A stretch of 64,000 nt of DNA from Burkholderia cepacia ATCC 25416 (GCF_001411495.1 NZ_CP012982.1:248001-312000), one strand, 5' to 3'; positions 45,800 through 56,017 are shown, counted from the first letter of the stretch. A program made the numbers and translations. Notes: generated by a model not told the origin, from the letters alone.

Positions 45800-46381
45800 T
45801 CAGAACAGTTCGAGCTCGCCGCCGCTTTCCATCACGGCCGTGTCAGGCACATGGAAATCGACCGGCGCGTTCGCGCATACGCACAGCGTCGCGCCGACCC
45901 GCACGCCGCCGTCGAGCGTCAGGTCGTAAGCGGCCACGTGATCGGGCGATAGCGCGCCCAGGTAATCGATGCTCGATCCGCTCAGCAGATAAGGCGTCGA
46001 CATCCCCAGGTCGGGAAACGGTGCGGTCAGCGCCTGGTTGATCGCGCCGCAGCACAGGTTCGCGACTTCCATGAACGCTTCGGGCAGCGGCCGCTGGCTG
46101 CCGGTGCCCGCTGTCGCGCCGGCGAAACGGCGGCGCGTCGCGTCGTCGTCGCTGAAGCGCAGCGCGAGCAGCAGGCGGAAATGCAGCGCCGAGATCGTCA
46201 GCGCCGCGACGTGCTCGGGCACCGTCGGCTTCGCGCGCGACTTCGCGTGCGCGCGATCGTGCCCGTCATGCGCCGCGCCGGCGGACGGCCGGATGTCGCA
46301 CGCACCGCCGGATGCGAGCCGCGTGCGCGCCGCATCGAAGAAAATCCGCTCGAAACCGGCTTTTGCCTGCGCGCTGATCAC
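45800..46381 (-). CDS. CheX-like putative CheY phosphatase
   Basis: A 193-residue protein whose C-terminal two thirds match the CheX-like fold: EAFMEVANLCCGAINQALTAPF fits the helix holding the catalytic E-x-x-N pair (Glu, Asn). The C-terminus MESGGELELF repeats the tail of the receiver-CheX protein. Start is the GTG at 46381, which overlaps the stop of the MCP-like gene. Likely removes phosphate from the CheY of the operon; direct activity is not shown. Confidence 0.75.
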   Translation of the reverse strand: MISAQAKAGFERIFFDAARTRLASGGACDIRPSAGAAHDGHDRAHAKSRAKPTVPEHVAALTISALHFRLLLALRFSDDDATRRRFAGATAGTGSQRPLPEAFMEVANLCCGAINQALTAPFPDLGMSTPYLLSGSSIDYLGALSPDHVAAYDLTLDGGVRVGATLCVCANAPVDFHVPDTAVMESGGELELF

Positions 46382-47124
46382 GCCGCGCCTCCGTCGATCC
46401 GCGCGTGCAGTTGCCCGGCCAGCGCCTCGACGGTCGCCAGCGCGGCCGTGATCATCTTGCCGCCGGCCTGGATGTCCTGGAACGTCGCGGCCGTCACGAG
46501 ATCGTTACGGTTCAGGCTGTCGCGATAGCTGTTCGACAGTTGCTGCGAGCGCGCGGCCAGCCCGCGCACCTCGCTCGCGACGATCGAGAAGCCGCGCCCG
46601 GCCGTGCCGGCGCGCGCCGCCTCGATCGACGCGTTCAGCGACACGATCGACACGTGCGCGACGATCGCCGACAGCTCCTGGTTCTTCGTGCGCATGTCCT
46701 GGTTCTGCGTGGTCAGCGAGATCATCTGCTCGTGCCAGCGCTCGAAGGTGCCGGCGAGCCCGCGCAGGCGCGCGGCTTCGTCGGCGATCTTCTGCGCGTG
46801 CTGCGCCAGCGCGGTGCGATCGGCCGACATGGCCTGCAGCGCGTCGCGCTGCGTGCCGGCCGCGGAAGTCTCGCGTGCCAGCGCATCCTCGAGCTGCGCC
46901 TCGCGGTGCGCCCATGCGTCGGCCGCCTCCGCGTGCGCGGACGCCGCCTGTTCGGCACGCTCGCCGGCCGCGTCGAGCGCACCGCGCAACGCATGCGCAT
47001 CGCGCTCCAGCGCCGCGACGAGCCGCTTGCGCATCACGCGAAATGCGATCGCCGCCACGATTGCGACGACTGCGCCGCCCGCCAGCGCGGCGGCCATCTG
47101 GATCATCCACGCCTGCACGATCAC
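46378..47124 (-). CDS. Short membrane-anchored MCP-like signalling protein
   Basis: A 248-residue protein with one N-terminal membrane helix (about 8-30), a long coiled coil (35-150) and a C-terminal stretch (155-200) matching the hairpin tip of methyl-accepting chemotaxis proteins (SIVSLNASIEAARAGTAGRGF, IVASEVRGLAARSQQLS). It lacks a ligand-binding and a HAMP domain. The GTG at 47124 has GGAG 7 bases upstream and lies 5 bases after the kinase stop. It could organise the kinase array or receive signals from it. Confidence 0.82.
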   Translation of the reverse strand: MIVQAWMIQMAAALAGGAVVAIVAAIAFRVMRKRLVAALERDAHALRGALDAAGERAEQAASAHAEAADAWAHREAQLEDALARETSAAGTQRDALQAMSADRTALAQHAQKIADEAARLRGLAGTFERWHEQMISLTTQNQDMRTKNQELSAIVAHVSIVSLNASIEAARAGTAGRGFSIVASEVRGLAARSQQLSNSYRDSLNRNDLVTAATFQDIQAGGKMITAALATVEALAGQLHARIDGGAA

Positions 47125-47128
47125 TTCG

Positions 47129-49501
47129 TCACTCCACAACGCCGACGTCCGCGCTGCGCGCGCGCTCGTGCGCGGCACCGTCCGCCGCGAAGCGGGCCGG
47201 CAACGACACGATCGTTTCGAATGCACGGTACGGCGCGCCGACACGATCGTCGGTGAAGCGCAGCGCGATATCGCCACCGTCGCGCTTCAGGAAGTTGCGC
47301 ACCGCGTCCATGCCGACGCCGCGCCCCGACACTTCGGTCACGGCACTCGCGGTCGAGAAGCCGGGGCGGAAGATCAGCTCGGCCACCGCGTCGTCGGACA
47401 GCGCCGCGTCGTGGTCGGCATCGATCCAGCCACGCTCGCGCGCGATGCCGCGAATCCGGTCGAGCGCGAGGCCGCGGCCGTCGTCGCTCAGCACGAACCA
47501 CAGCTCGCCGCCGCCCACGCCGACCGCGATGTCGATCGTGCCGGATGCCGCCTTGCCGGCCGCGCGCCGTTCGTCGGACGATTCGATCCCGTGGTCGATC
47601 GCGTTGCGCAGCAGGTGCATGAACACGTTCTTCAGCGTCGCGACGATTTCGCTGCGCACGCGCTGGCCATGGCTGTCGATATGCACGACGGGCGCCGGCT
47701 TGCCGAGTTCGGCCGCGAGCGACGGCAGCGACTCGATCACGCCGCCGAGCGCATCGCCGATCCCCTGCGTGCCGAGCTGGCTCAGCATGCGGCGTACGGC
47801 ATCGCGTGCCGCGTGCCAGTCGGCCGCGTTCGCCGGATCGGCGCCGTCGAGCACGCGCAGGCTCTCGCTGATGTGCGCGCGCTCGACCATCAGGAAGTCG
47901 GCGCCGCCCTGCACCGCGTCACCGCTGCGGCCCAACGTGACCGCATTGATCGTCGCGTAGTGCTCGACGGCCTCGCGCACGCGCGCCAGGTCGTCCATCA
48001 GCGCGTCGCGGTTCCACTCGGGGCCGCCGTCCGCGCGGCGCAGCGAGTCGTACGCCTGCTCCGCTTCGTGGACGATGTTCGTCAGGTGCTGGAGGCTGTA
48101 CGTGCGTGCATTGCCCTTGATCGTGTGCATGTTGCGGAACAGCGCCGCGACGATCGAGTGATCGGCGCGCTCGTGCTGGCGGATCATCCGCTCGTTCTCG
48201 CTGAGGAAACCCTTCGCGCTGTGCACGAAGTCGTGGAACTTGTCCTGGCTGATCGACAGGATCTCGCCGATCATCTCGAGGCGGCGCTGCTGCTCGCCGG
48301 CCTGCGCGGTCAGCTCGCGGATCTCGGTCACGTCGCGCACGCACAGCATCAAGCGCACCACCGTGTCGGTCTCGTCGGTGATCGCCGACCAGCTCAGGTC
48401 GAGCCACTTCTCGCGGCCGTCCGGCATCCGCTTCGCGACTTCATTCACCAGCAGGTGCTCGTTGAACTCGAAGTTCATGCTGTCTTCGCCGAGGCACGCA
48501 TGCACGGCCGCGTCGACCTGCGAACGCGCGTCGGCGCCGATCGCCGAATCGTCGAACACGAGCGCCATCAGGTCGCGGCCGGCGATGTCGCTCGTCTCGA
48601 AGATGGTCTCGAGGTACGCCGAATACTCGGCATGCACGACGCCGCCTTCGACGACGGTCAGGATCCCCTGCTGCATGTTCTGCAGCATCGCCTGGATGTC
48701 CGCCGTCTTCTGCTTGAGCTGCGCGGCGTTCTCCTGGATCTTCTCGATCATCCCGTTGAACGCGACGATCGAATGGCCGATTTCGTCCATCCGGCCCACC
48801 GGTACGCGGCGCGTGAAATCCTGGCTCGCCGCGATCTCGCTCATCGCCGTCTGCATCCCGATCAGCGGGCGCGTGATCTGGCGATACAGCAGCAAGCCGA
48901 GCGCGGTCAGCAGCACGATCACCGTGCCGGCGACGCCCGCGATCGCGGTCGCCGTCGTCGAGAGCATCCCGTTCAGCGCGCTGATCGCGACGTCCTTCTG
49001 GCGGTTCTTCTCGACGCGCAGCGTGTCGACGATGCTTTCGAGTTCGTCGCGATACTGCGCGACGTTCGCGAACAGGTACGCCTGCGCCATCTCGGGCTTG
49101 CCGTCGGCCTTCATCTTCACGGTGTCGTCGATCGCCGCGAAATAGTTCGCGGCGCTGTCCTTCGCCTGCGACACGAGCCCGACCTGCGCCTGGCCGACCG
49201 CCGACTTCGCCTGCACGTCGAGCGCGGCGCGCAGCGCGGCCTGCTTCGCCTTCAGCTCGTCGCGCGCCTGGGCGGCGGTATTCGCGTCGGGCGCGTAGAC
49301 GAGCGTCATCGTCGCGATCTGGATGTTCTTCACATCGGCGACGAGATCGGCCGACGCGAGCGCGCTCGGCACGATGCCCTGGGTGACCTGACGCACCTCC
49401 GACGCGCTCTTGCGCGTCTGGTACACGGCATAGATGCCGATCGCGGACAGCGCGAAGAACGTCAGGACGACTAGCAGCGTAATGCGATGACGGATGGTCA
49501 T
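47129..49501 (-). CDS. Membrane CheA-like hybrid: MCP-type sensor, HAMP, PAS, Hpt and HATPase
   Basis: A 790-residue protein merging a chemoreceptor with a CheA-like kinase. In order: membrane helix 7-28, four-helix-bundle sensor to about 180, membrane helix 183-206, HAMP 208-260, PAS-like 275-395, Hpt about 415-530 with phospho-His459 (MHTIKGNART), and a CheA-type ATPase domain 600-770 with N box HLLRNAIDHGIE, G1 DDGRGL and G2 GRGVGM. No CheW-like P5 domain follows. It is therefore expected to sense by itself, phosphorylate His459 and pass the phosphate to CheY. GGGGAG precedes the ATG. First gene of the chemosensory-like operon. Confidence 0.88.
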   Translation of the reverse strand: MTIRHRITLLVVLTFFALSAIGIYAVYQTRKSASEVRQVTQGIVPSALASADLVADVKNIQIATMTLVYAPDANTAAQARDELKAKQAALRAALDVQAKSAVGQAQVGLVSQAKDSAANYFAAIDDTVKMKADGKPEMAQAYLFANVAQYRDELESIVDTLRVEKNRQKDVAISALNGMLSTTATAIAGVAGTVIVLLTALGLLLYRQITRPLIGMQTAMSEIAASQDFTRRVPVGRMDEIGHSIVAFNGMIEKIQENAAQLKQKTADIQAMLQNMQQGILTVVEGGVVHAEYSAYLETIFETSDIAGRDLMALVFDDSAIGADARSQVDAAVHACLGEDSMNFEFNEHLLVNEVAKRMPDGREKWLDLSWSAITDETDTVVRLMLCVRDVTEIRELTAQAGEQQRRLEMIGEILSISQDKFHDFVHSAKGFLSENERMIRQHERADHSIVAALFRNMHTIKGNARTYSLQHLTNIVHEAEQAYDSLRRADGGPEWNRDALMDDLARVREAVEHYATINAVTLGRSGDAVQGGADFLMVERAHISESLRVLDGADPANAADWHAARDAVRRMLSQLGTQGIGDALGGVIESLPSLAAELGKPAPVVHIDSHGQRVRSEIVATLKNVFMHLLRNAIDHGIESSDERRAAGKAASGTIDIAVGVGGGELWFVLSDDGRGLALDRIRGIARERGWIDADHDAALSDDAVAELIFRPGFSTASAVTEVSGRGVGMDAVRNFLKRDGGDIALRFTDDRVGAPYRAFETIVSLPARFAADGAAHERARSADVGVVE

Positions 49502-49787
49502 GAGTACAGCTCCCCGCAGCGATCCGGCTTCGATCGCCGTTTGGTCTATTGAAAGAATGTGAGCGCCGAATTATCGGGGATGGTGTATGACGCTCCGATG
49601 ACCGGAAATCAATCGTTCATTGATAAAAATGCAATGAATAATTGTGGCGAAAGAACCCTAAAGTATTGCCGGGATCTGCCGTTAACCCTCTGCCTCTGGG
49701 CTTCTGTCGGTGCCTGTGCGTGACCGGAAATCCGGGATACGGATATATTTTTATTTATTCGATCCGCGAATTAACCGTTATATGACT

Positions 49788-49806
49788 TTCGCAAAACGTT
49801 TGCGAA
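49788..49806. promoter_or_regulatory. 19-bp palindromic operator candidate
   Basis: Perfect 8-base arms around a 3-base centre (arms at 49788-49795 and 49799-49806). It lies 287 bases upstream of the CheA-like gene and 145 bases after the actP stop, in A/T-rich DNA. The binding protein is unknown. Confidence 0.45.
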
Positions 49807-49888
49807 TTATCGGCGAATCCGGTTGAATTCGCGATTTTTTATTGCCGGTGAATCATTGGACGGACGGCTGAAAACGATACCGCCCGCC

Positions 49889-49928
49889 CCGGGGCCGACG
49901 ATGCGATGAACGGCATCGTCGGCCCCGG
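49889..49928 (-). terminator. Long hairpin terminator-like structure after actP
   Basis: A 16-base perfect stem (49889-49904 with 49913-49928) and an 8-base loop. On the minus strand it follows the actP stop by 22 bases; a short TTTT lies 12-15 bases after the stem. Likely terminates actP, though the spacing to the T-run is long. Confidence 0.6.
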
Positions 49929-49950
49929 AGCGGGCGTGACCGGCGGCCGG

Positions 49951-51681
49951 TCAGTGGCTGCTGGCGCGGGTCGCCCCCAGGCCCGTTTCCGAGCGCACCT
50001 GCTGCGCGGCGAACGCGCCCTTCTCCAACCGTGCGCGCGCGCTCGAGTCAAGCACCGAGAACAGCCACACGCCCACGAAGCCGATGGTCATCGAGAACAG
50101 CGCGGGCGACGTGTACGGGAACCAGGCCGAACCCTTCGGATAACCGAGCGTTGCCTCCCACACCGACGGCGACACGATGGTCAGCCCCACCGACGAGACC
50201 AGCCCCAGGAACCCGCCGATGACCGCGCCGCGCGTGGTGCATCCCTTCCACATCATCGACAGGAACAGCACCGGGAAGTTGGCCGACGCCGCCACGGCAA
50301 AGGCCAGCGACACCATGAACGCGACGTTCTGCTTCTCGAACGCGATGCCCAGCAGCACGGCGATCACGCCGAGCACCAGCGTCGTGATGCGCGACACCTT
50401 CAGCTCGTCGGCACTGTCGGCCTTGCCGTTCTTGAAGACGGTCGCATAAAGATCATGCGACACCGCGGAGGCGCCGGACAGCGTGAGCCCGGCGACCACC
50501 GCCAGGATCGTCGCGAAGGCCACGGCCGAGATGAAGCCGTAGAACACGTCGCCGCCCACCGTCTTGGCCACCAGCACCGCGGCCATGTTGGCCGTGCCCG
50601 CGCCGCCCTTGATCACGCCCTTGGCCACGTCGGACAGTTCCGGATTGGTCAGCACCAGCGTGATCGCGCCGAAGCCGATGATGAAGATCAGCACATAGAA
50701 ATAGCCGATCCAGGTGGTGGCCCAGAACACCGACTTGCGCGCTTCCTTCGCATCCGGCACCGTGAAGAAGCGCATCAGGATGTGCGGCAGGCCGGCGGTG
50801 CCGAACATCAGCGCCATGCCGAACGAGATGGCCGAGACCGGATCCTTGATGAACCCGCCCGGCGACATGACGGACAGCCCGATACGGGTCGCGTCGTCCG
50901 TCGATTTGCCGGCATTCGCGGCAATCGCGGTCTTGACCTCCACGGCGTGGGCGAACAACGCCTCCGGGCTGAAGCCGTACTGCGCGAGCACCATGATCGC
51001 CATGAACGTCACGCCCGCGAGCAGCAGGCACGCCTTGATGATCTGCACCCAGGTGGTCGCGGTCATGCCGCCGAACAGCACGTAGACCATCATCAGCGCG
51101 CCCACGATCACGACAGCCACCCAGTAGTCGAGACCGAACAGCAGCTTGATGAGCTGCCCCGCGCCCACCATCTGCGCGATCAGGTAGAACGCCACCACCA
51201 CCAGCGTGCCGATTGCAGCGAAACTGCGGATCGGCCCCTGCTCGAAGCGGTAGCCCGCGACGTCGGCGAAGGTGAACTTGCCGAGGTTGCGCAGCCGCTC
51301 GGCCATCAGGAACGTGATGACCGGCCAGCCGACCAGAAAGCCGATCGAATAGATCAGGCCGTCGTAACCCGAGGTCATCACCGCGGCGGAAATGCCGAGG
51401 AAGGAGGCGGCCGACATGTAGTCGCCCGAGATCGCCAGCCCGTTCTGAAACCCGGTAATGCCGCCGCCGGCCGTATAGAAATCCGCCGCGGAACGCGTGC
51501 GGGAAGCCGCCCACTTGGTGATCCACAGCGTCCCGGCCACGAACAGCGCGAACAGGACGATGGCCGTGGTGTTGGTCGCCTGCTTGGCGGTCTGCCCGAC
51601 ATCGCCGCCGCCCGCGACGGCCACGCCGCACGCGCTCGCGGCCAGCAGCGCGACCAGCATCGTCGAAAGTGTCTTCTTCAT
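49951..51681 (-). CDS. actP: ActP, cation/acetate symporter
   Basis: A 576-residue sodium:solute symporter of the ActP type, taking up acetate and other short carboxylates. A signal-like first helix (residues 1-24, ASACGVAVA) is followed by the SSS fold: [29 protein letters not shown] is the strongly conserved ActP segment; 13 or so helices in all. Its ATG overlaps the stop of the DUF485 gene, the standard yjcH-actP arrangement. No acs gene is next to it. Confidence 0.95.
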   Translation of the reverse strand: MKKTLSTMLVALLAASACGVAVAGGGDVGQTAKQATNTTAIVLFALFVAGTLWITKWAASRTRSAADFYTAGGGITGFQNGLAISGDYMSAASFLGISAAVMTSGYDGLIYSIGFLVGWPVITFLMAERLRNLGKFTFADVAGYRFEQGPIRSFAAIGTLVVVAFYLIAQMVGAGQLIKLLFGLDYWVAVVIVGALMMVYVLFGGMTATTWVQIIKACLLLAGVTFMAIMVLAQYGFSPEALFAHAVEVKTAIAANAGKSTDDATRIGLSVMSPGGFIKDPVSAISFGMALMFGTAGLPHILMRFFTVPDAKEARKSVFWATTWIGYFYVLIFIIGFGAITLVLTNPELSDVAKGVIKGGAGTANMAAVLVAKTVGGDVFYGFISAVAFATILAVVAGLTLSGASAVSHDLYATVFKNGKADSADELKVSRITTLVLGVIAVLLGIAFEKQNVAFMVSLAFAVAASANFPVLFLSMMWKGCTTRGAVIGGFLGLVSSVGLTIVSPSVWEATLGYPKGSAWFPYTSPALFSMTIGFVGVWLFSVLDSSARARLEKGAFAAQQVRSETGLGATRASSH

Positions 51682-51986
51682 CGGGCGACGTCCTGCAGGA
51701 TGTCCTGCGTCAGTTGGTCGTATTCGTTGTTCGCGCGGCGCACGTAGATGCCGGTGATGACGACGGTGAACACGATCACCGCCATGCCGATCGGCACGCC
51801 GACACTCGTCACGCCGGTGCTCACGGGCTTCGCGAGAAACGACTTGTCGAATGCGATCAGCGCGATGTAGCCGTAGTAGACGATCAACATCAGCGCGGTC
51901 AGAAAGACACCGAGCGTATTGCGCCGTCGCTTGAGCAGCGCGTACTTCGGATGCGCTTCGATTTTTTTCACCAACCCATCATGCAT
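51678..51986 (-). CDS. DUF485 membrane protein, ActP partner
   Basis: A 102-residue protein with two membrane helices (about 24-46 and 60-82) of the DUF485 (YjcH) family, almost always upstream of actP. GGAG lies 7 bases before the ATG at 51986, and its stop overlaps the actP start. Probably modulates or stabilises ActP. Confidence 0.92.
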   Translation of the reverse strand: MHDGLVKKIEAHPKYALLKRRRNTLGVFLTALMLIVYYGYIALIAFDKSFLAKPVSTGVTSVGVPIGMAVIVFTVVITGIYVRRANNEYDQLTQDILQDVAR

Positions 51987-52258
51987 CGCCTGTCTCCTGG
52001 TTTGCTTTTTGAATGAGTTCGGCGATTCTGAATAGCGAAGCTGACTGCGCGCTTACTCGCTCTTGCGCGCGCGGCATTCCGGGCACTATGGTTTTCCCTA
52101 GCGGGTTCGGGCGTGGCGGCGGCATCGCCTGCGCATGAGCGGCAGGCTCGATGCGTCGAATTCATTCCTCCCAGGAAACAATCAATCGCTCGCCGACGAT
52201 TCACCCGCCCGCCCGTACGCTCTAGACTGTCGCATCGTTCCCTTTCCGGATTCACGCA

Positions 52259-52942
52259 ATGACCGACGTCCTGCCGCTGACCACCGATCCCGAGTCGGGC
52301 CTCCCATACCGGCTGCGCCCGGCCGCCGGCCGCCCCGTTGCCCGCCTGTTGCTGCTGCATGGCGTCGGCGGCAACGAAACCAACCTGCTGAACCTGGCCG
52401 GCATCATCGATCCCCGGATCGAGATCGCGTTCCTGCGCGGCCCGCTCACGTTCGGGCCCGGCCAGCATGCATGGTTTCCGGTGCGCTTCGGCCCGAACGG
52501 CCCCGAAATCGACGCGGCCCGCGCGGACGAAAGCCGCATTCAACTGATCACGCTGCTGCGTGCATTCCGCGCCCGCGACGGCGCGGGCGCCGCATTGCCG
52601 ACCGTGATCGCCGGCTTCAGCCAGGGCGGCATCATGAGCGCGGGCGTCGGCCTCACGTCGCCGGACGATGTCGCCGCCTTCGCGGTGCTGTGCGGGCGCA
52701 TCCTGCCCGAAATCGATCCGCTGATCGCGCCGCGCGATGCGCTTCGCCCGCTCCATGCGCTGATCGTGCACGGCCGCTTCGACGACAAGCTGCCCGTCGC
52801 GTGGGCCGACACCGCCGACGCGAAACTCACGGCGCTCAGTGTCGCGCACGACACGCGGCTGTATGATGCCGGCCACGAACTGACCGCGGAGATGGCCGGC
52901 GATTTCGGCCGATGGGTCGGCGAACGCGCCGGCTTGAACTGA
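52259..52942 (+). CDS. Carboxylesterase/phospholipase family alpha/beta hydrolase
   Basis: A 227-residue alpha/beta hydrolase of the small carboxylesterase group. The triad is visible: Ser121 (GFSQGG), Asp175/176 (GRFDDKLP) and His206 (DAGHEL), with the oxyanion segment LLLHGVGGNE. No signal peptide, so cytoplasmic. Such enzymes hydrolyse short esters or lysophospholipids. It stands alone, divergent from DUF485-actP by 272 bases. Confidence 0.9.
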   Translation: MTDVLPLTTDPESGLPYRLRPAAGRPVARLLLLHGVGGNETNLLNLAGIIDPRIEIAFLRGPLTFGPGQHAWFPVRFGPNGPEIDAARADESRIQLITLLRAFRARDGAGAALPTVIAGFSQGGIMSAGVGLTSPDDVAAFAVLCGRILPEIDPLIAPRDALRPLHALIVHGRFDDKLPVAWADTADAKLTALSVAHDTRLYDAGHELTAEMAGDFGRWVGERAGLN

Positions 52943-52992
52943 CCGTACCGGCGCGCCGGGCGCGACCGCGCCGGCGCGCCCGGCGTGTACCG

Positions 52993-54504
52993 TCAGGCGC
53001 CCCGCGCCGGATCGGCGACGGCACCCGCGGCGACGGACGTACGCACATTCGCCGCCTGTTCTCGCGCGGCACCGCGCTTCGCCAGCTTCCAGCCCACCAC
53101 GAGTGCGAGCACGACGACCGGAATCATCGCGATGGTCCACGTGCCGCCCGGATAGTCGAACGCCATCAGCACCAGCACGCCGACGAGGAAGGCCAGCGTG
53201 AGCCACGACGTGAACGGCGCGCCGGGCATCCGGAACGACACCGCCTTCAGCTCGCCGCGATCGACCGCGCGGCGGAACAGGATCTGGCACATGACGATGA
53301 AGCCCCACGTCGTGATGATCCCGAGCGACGCCATGTTCAGCACGACCTCGAACGCCTGCGCCGGCACGATGTAGTTCAACGGCACGCCGATCGCGTTGAT
53401 CGCGACCGTGATCAGGATCCCGCCGTACGGCACGCCGCGCGCGTTCATCCGCGACACGAAGCGCGGCGCCGATCCGCCCATCGCCAGCGAGCGCAGCACG
53501 CGCCCGGTCGAATAGAGGCCGGAATTCAGGCTCGACAGCGCGGCGGTCAGCACCACGACGTTCATCACGGTGCCGACGTACGGCACGCCGAGCTTGCTGA
53601 AGAACGTCACGAACGGGCTTTCGTGCGAGCTGTATGCCGTCCACGGCAGCAGCATCGTCAACAGCACGACGGAGCCGACATAGAACAGCGCAATACGCCA
53701 CATCACGCTGTTGATGGCTTTCGGCAGGACCTTGCGCGCATCGGCCGTCTCGCCCGCCGCGACGCCGACGAGCTCGATGCTCGCGTACGCGAACACCACG
53801 CCCTGCACGATCAGCACGGCCGGCAGGAGGCCGTGCGGAAAGATCCCGCCGTGATCCGCGACCAGGTGAAGCCCCGGCATCTGCCCGGCGACCGGATGGC
53901 CGCTCGCGAGAAACACCGCGCCGACCGCGAGGAACACCGCGAGCGTCCCCACCTTGACGAGCGAGAACCAGAACTCCATCTCGCCGAACACCTTCACGCC
54001 GATCATGTTCATCACCGACACGATCCCGAGCGCACCGAGCGCGAACACCCACTGCGGCACGTCCGTGAACACGGCCCAGTACTTCATGTAGATCGCGACC
54101 GCCGTGATGTCGACGATGCCGGTCGTCGCCCAGTTCAGGTAGTACATCCAGCCCGCGACGAACGATGCGCGCTCGCCCATGAACTCCCGCGCGTACGACA
54201 CGAAGCTGCCGCTGGTCGGCCGGTGCATCACCAGCTCGCCGAGCGCGCGCATGATCAGGAAGGCGAACACGCCGCAGACGAGATACACGAGCGCGAGCGC
54301 GGGCCCCGCGCTCTGCAGGCGTCCACCCGCACCGAGAAAGAGGCCGGTGCCGATCGCACCGCCCATCGCGATCATCTGCACGTGCCGCGGCTTCAACTGC
54401 TTCGCGTAACCCGCTTCGTGCGATGCAAACATCGCGTCGGGGTCGGCATGACGGGAATCCGCGCCGCCGGCCGGACCGGCCGGGCGCTCGCTGCTGTGGT
54501 TCAT
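52993..54504 (-). CDS. ansP: APC-family amino-acid permease, probable asparagine permease
   Basis: A 503-residue amino-acid permease of the AAT family with about 12 helices: [22 protein letters not shown] starts helix 1 and [19 protein letters not shown] is typical of AnsP/GabP. GGAGA lies before the ATG at 54504. It is 106 bases downstream of the aspartase gene on the same strand, and the asparaginase lies close by, so asparagine uptake is the best guess. A gene set of permease, asparaginase and aspartase (ansPAB) is known in Rhizobium etli. Confidence 0.8.
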   Translation of the reverse strand: MNHSSERPAGPAGGADSRHADPDAMFASHEAGYAKQLKPRHVQMIAMGGAIGTGLFLGAGGRLQSAGPALALVYLVCGVFAFLIMRALGELVMHRPTSGSFVSYAREFMGERASFVAGWMYYLNWATTGIVDITAVAIYMKYWAVFTDVPQWVFALGALGIVSVMNMIGVKVFGEMEFWFSLVKVGTLAVFLAVGAVFLASGHPVAGQMPGLHLVADHGGIFPHGLLPAVLIVQGVVFAYASIELVGVAAGETADARKVLPKAINSVMWRIALFYVGSVVLLTMLLPWTAYSSHESPFVTFFSKLGVPYVGTVMNVVVLTAALSSLNSGLYSTGRVLRSLAMGGSAPRFVSRMNARGVPYGGILITVAINAIGVPLNYIVPAQAFEVVLNMASLGIITTWGFIVMCQILFRRAVDRGELKAVSFRMPGAPFTSWLTLAFLVGVLVLMAFDYPGGTWTIAMIPVVVLALVVGWKLAKRGAAREQAANVRTSVAAGAVADPARGA

Positions 54505-54610
54505 CGTGAGTCTCCGTAGTTTCTTGATGTGTCGCGCCCCGCGCGGGGGCGCTGATGAAATGACGGCCCGCCGGGCGCTCAACGCGCGCGCCGGCGGCCT
54601 TCAGCCGGCG

Positions 54611-56017
54611 TCAAAGCACGCGCGGCCGGATCAGCGCTTCGGGCTGAAGCGCTTCGTCGACCTGCGCATCGGTCATCCACTGGCGTTCGAGAACGACCTC
54701 GCGAATCGACTTGCCGGTCGCGTGCGCTTCGGCCGCCACGGCGGTCGCACGCTTGTAGCCGATGTACGGATTCAGCGCGGTCGCGAGCGCGACCGAGCGC
54801 TCCATCGTTTCGCGCAGCCGCTCGGGGTTCGCGGTGATCCCGCTCACGCAACGCTGCGCCAGCGTCGTGCAGGCGGCCGTCAGGTGGCTGAAGCTGCGGA
54901 ACAGCGCGCTGGCGATCACCGGCTCGAACGCGTTGAGCTGAAGCTGCCCGGCCTCGGCGGCGAAGGTCACGGTCAAGTCGTTGCCGAACACCTCGAACGC
55001 GACCTGGTTGACGACTTCCGGGATCACCGGATTCACCTTGCCGGGCATGATCGACGAGCCGGCCTGTACCGGCGGCAGGTTGATCTCGCCGAACCCCGCG
55101 CGCGGGCCGCTCGACAGCAGCCGCAGGTCGTTGCAGATCTTCGACAGCTTCACGGCGATCCGCTTGAGCACGCCCGAGACCTGCACGAACGCGCCGCAAT
55201 CCTGGGTCGCCTCGATCAGGTTCGGCGCGGTGCTCAGGTCGAGCCCGGTAATGCGCCGCAGCGCCGCCAGCGCCTTCTCCGCGTATTGCGGATGCGCGGT
55301 GATGCCCGTGCCGATCGCGGTCGCGCCGAGGTTGATCTCGCGAATCAGCCAACCGGCTTCCTGCAGGCGTGCAATGTCTTCCGTCAGCATCACCGCGTAG
55401 GTCGAGAATTCCTGGCCGAGCGTCATCGGCACCGCGTCCTGCAATTGCGTGCGGCCGAGCTTCAGCAGGCCGGCGAACGCGTCGGCCCGCTCCGCGAACG
55501 CATCGCGCAGGCGCGCCATCGCTTCGAGCAGGTGCTCGAGCGCGAAGCAGGTCGCGACGCGGATCGCGGTCGGATAGACGTCGTTGGTGCTCTGCGCGAG
55601 ATTGACGTGTTCGTTCGGATGCAGGTATTCGTACTGCCCGCGCGCGTGCCCCATGAGTTCGAGCGCGCGGTTGCAGATCACCTCGTTCGCGTTCATGTTG
55701 GTCGACGTGCCGGCCCCGCCCTGGATCACGTCGACGACGAACTGGTCGTGCAGGCGCCCTTCGCGAATCTCGACGCACGCGGCGGCGATCGCATCGCGGT
55801 ACGGTCGCGGCAGCAGCCCGAGCTCGCAGTTCGCGTCGGCCGCGGCCTCCTTCACGGCGGCGAGCGCCATCACGAGGTACGGCAGCGACGCGATGGTGCG
55901 GCCCGAAATGTCGAAGTTCTCTTTCGCGCGCAGCGTATGGACGCCGTAATACGCGTCGTCCGGAATACTTCGTTTGCCTAAAAGATCCGCTTCGACGCGG
56001 AAGCCGTTTTCTGTCAT
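54611..56017 (-). CDS. aspA: Aspartate ammonia-lyase
   Basis: A 468-residue fumarase/aspartase-superfamily enzyme releasing ammonia from L-aspartate to give fumarate. The flexible-loop signature GSSIMPGKVNP holds the catalytic Ser (near residue 320); GGAGTSTNMNANEVI and TGLDLSTAPNLIEATQD are aspartase-specific. GGAGG lies 5 bases before the ATG at 56017. Together with asparaginase and the permease it completes asparagine breakdown to fumarate. Divergent from a LysR gene. Confidence 0.93.
   Translation of the reverse strand: MTENGFRVEADLLGKRSIPDDAYYGVHTLRAKENFDISGRTIASLPYLVMALAAVKEAAADANCELGLLPRPYRDAIAAACVEIREGRLHDQFVVDVIQGGAGTSTNMNANEVICNRALELMGHARGQYEYLHPNEHVNLAQSTNDVYPTAIRVATCFALEHLLEAMARLRDAFAERADAFAGLLKLGRTQLQDAVPMTLGQEFSTYAVMLTEDIARLQEAGWLIREINLGATAIGTGITAHPQYAEKALAALRRITGLDLSTAPNLIEATQDCGAFVQVSGVLKRIAVKLSKICNDLRLLSSGPRAGFGEINLPPVQAGSSIMPGKVNPVIPEVVNQVAFEVFGNDLTVTFAAEAGQLQLNAFEPVIASALFRSFSHLTAACTTLAQRCVSGITANPERLRETMERSVALATALNPYIGYKRATAVAAEAHATGKSIREVVLERQWMTDAQVDEALQPEALIRPRVL

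Larger units (their letters stand above)
49502..49950. promoter_or_regulatory. Promoter region of the chemosensory-like operon
   Basis: A 449-base gap, A/T-rich between about 49560 and 49860, preceding the CheA-like gene (minus). It holds a perfect dyad TTCGCAAA-ACG-TTTGCGAA at 49788-49806 and, near the end of actP, a long GC hairpin (49889-49928). No coding frame of good composition is present. Confidence 0.5.

Noticed and set aside
46604..49474. A 956-codon plus-strand open frame
   Set aside because: Antisense to the CheA-like and MCP-like genes, with no recognisable domain.
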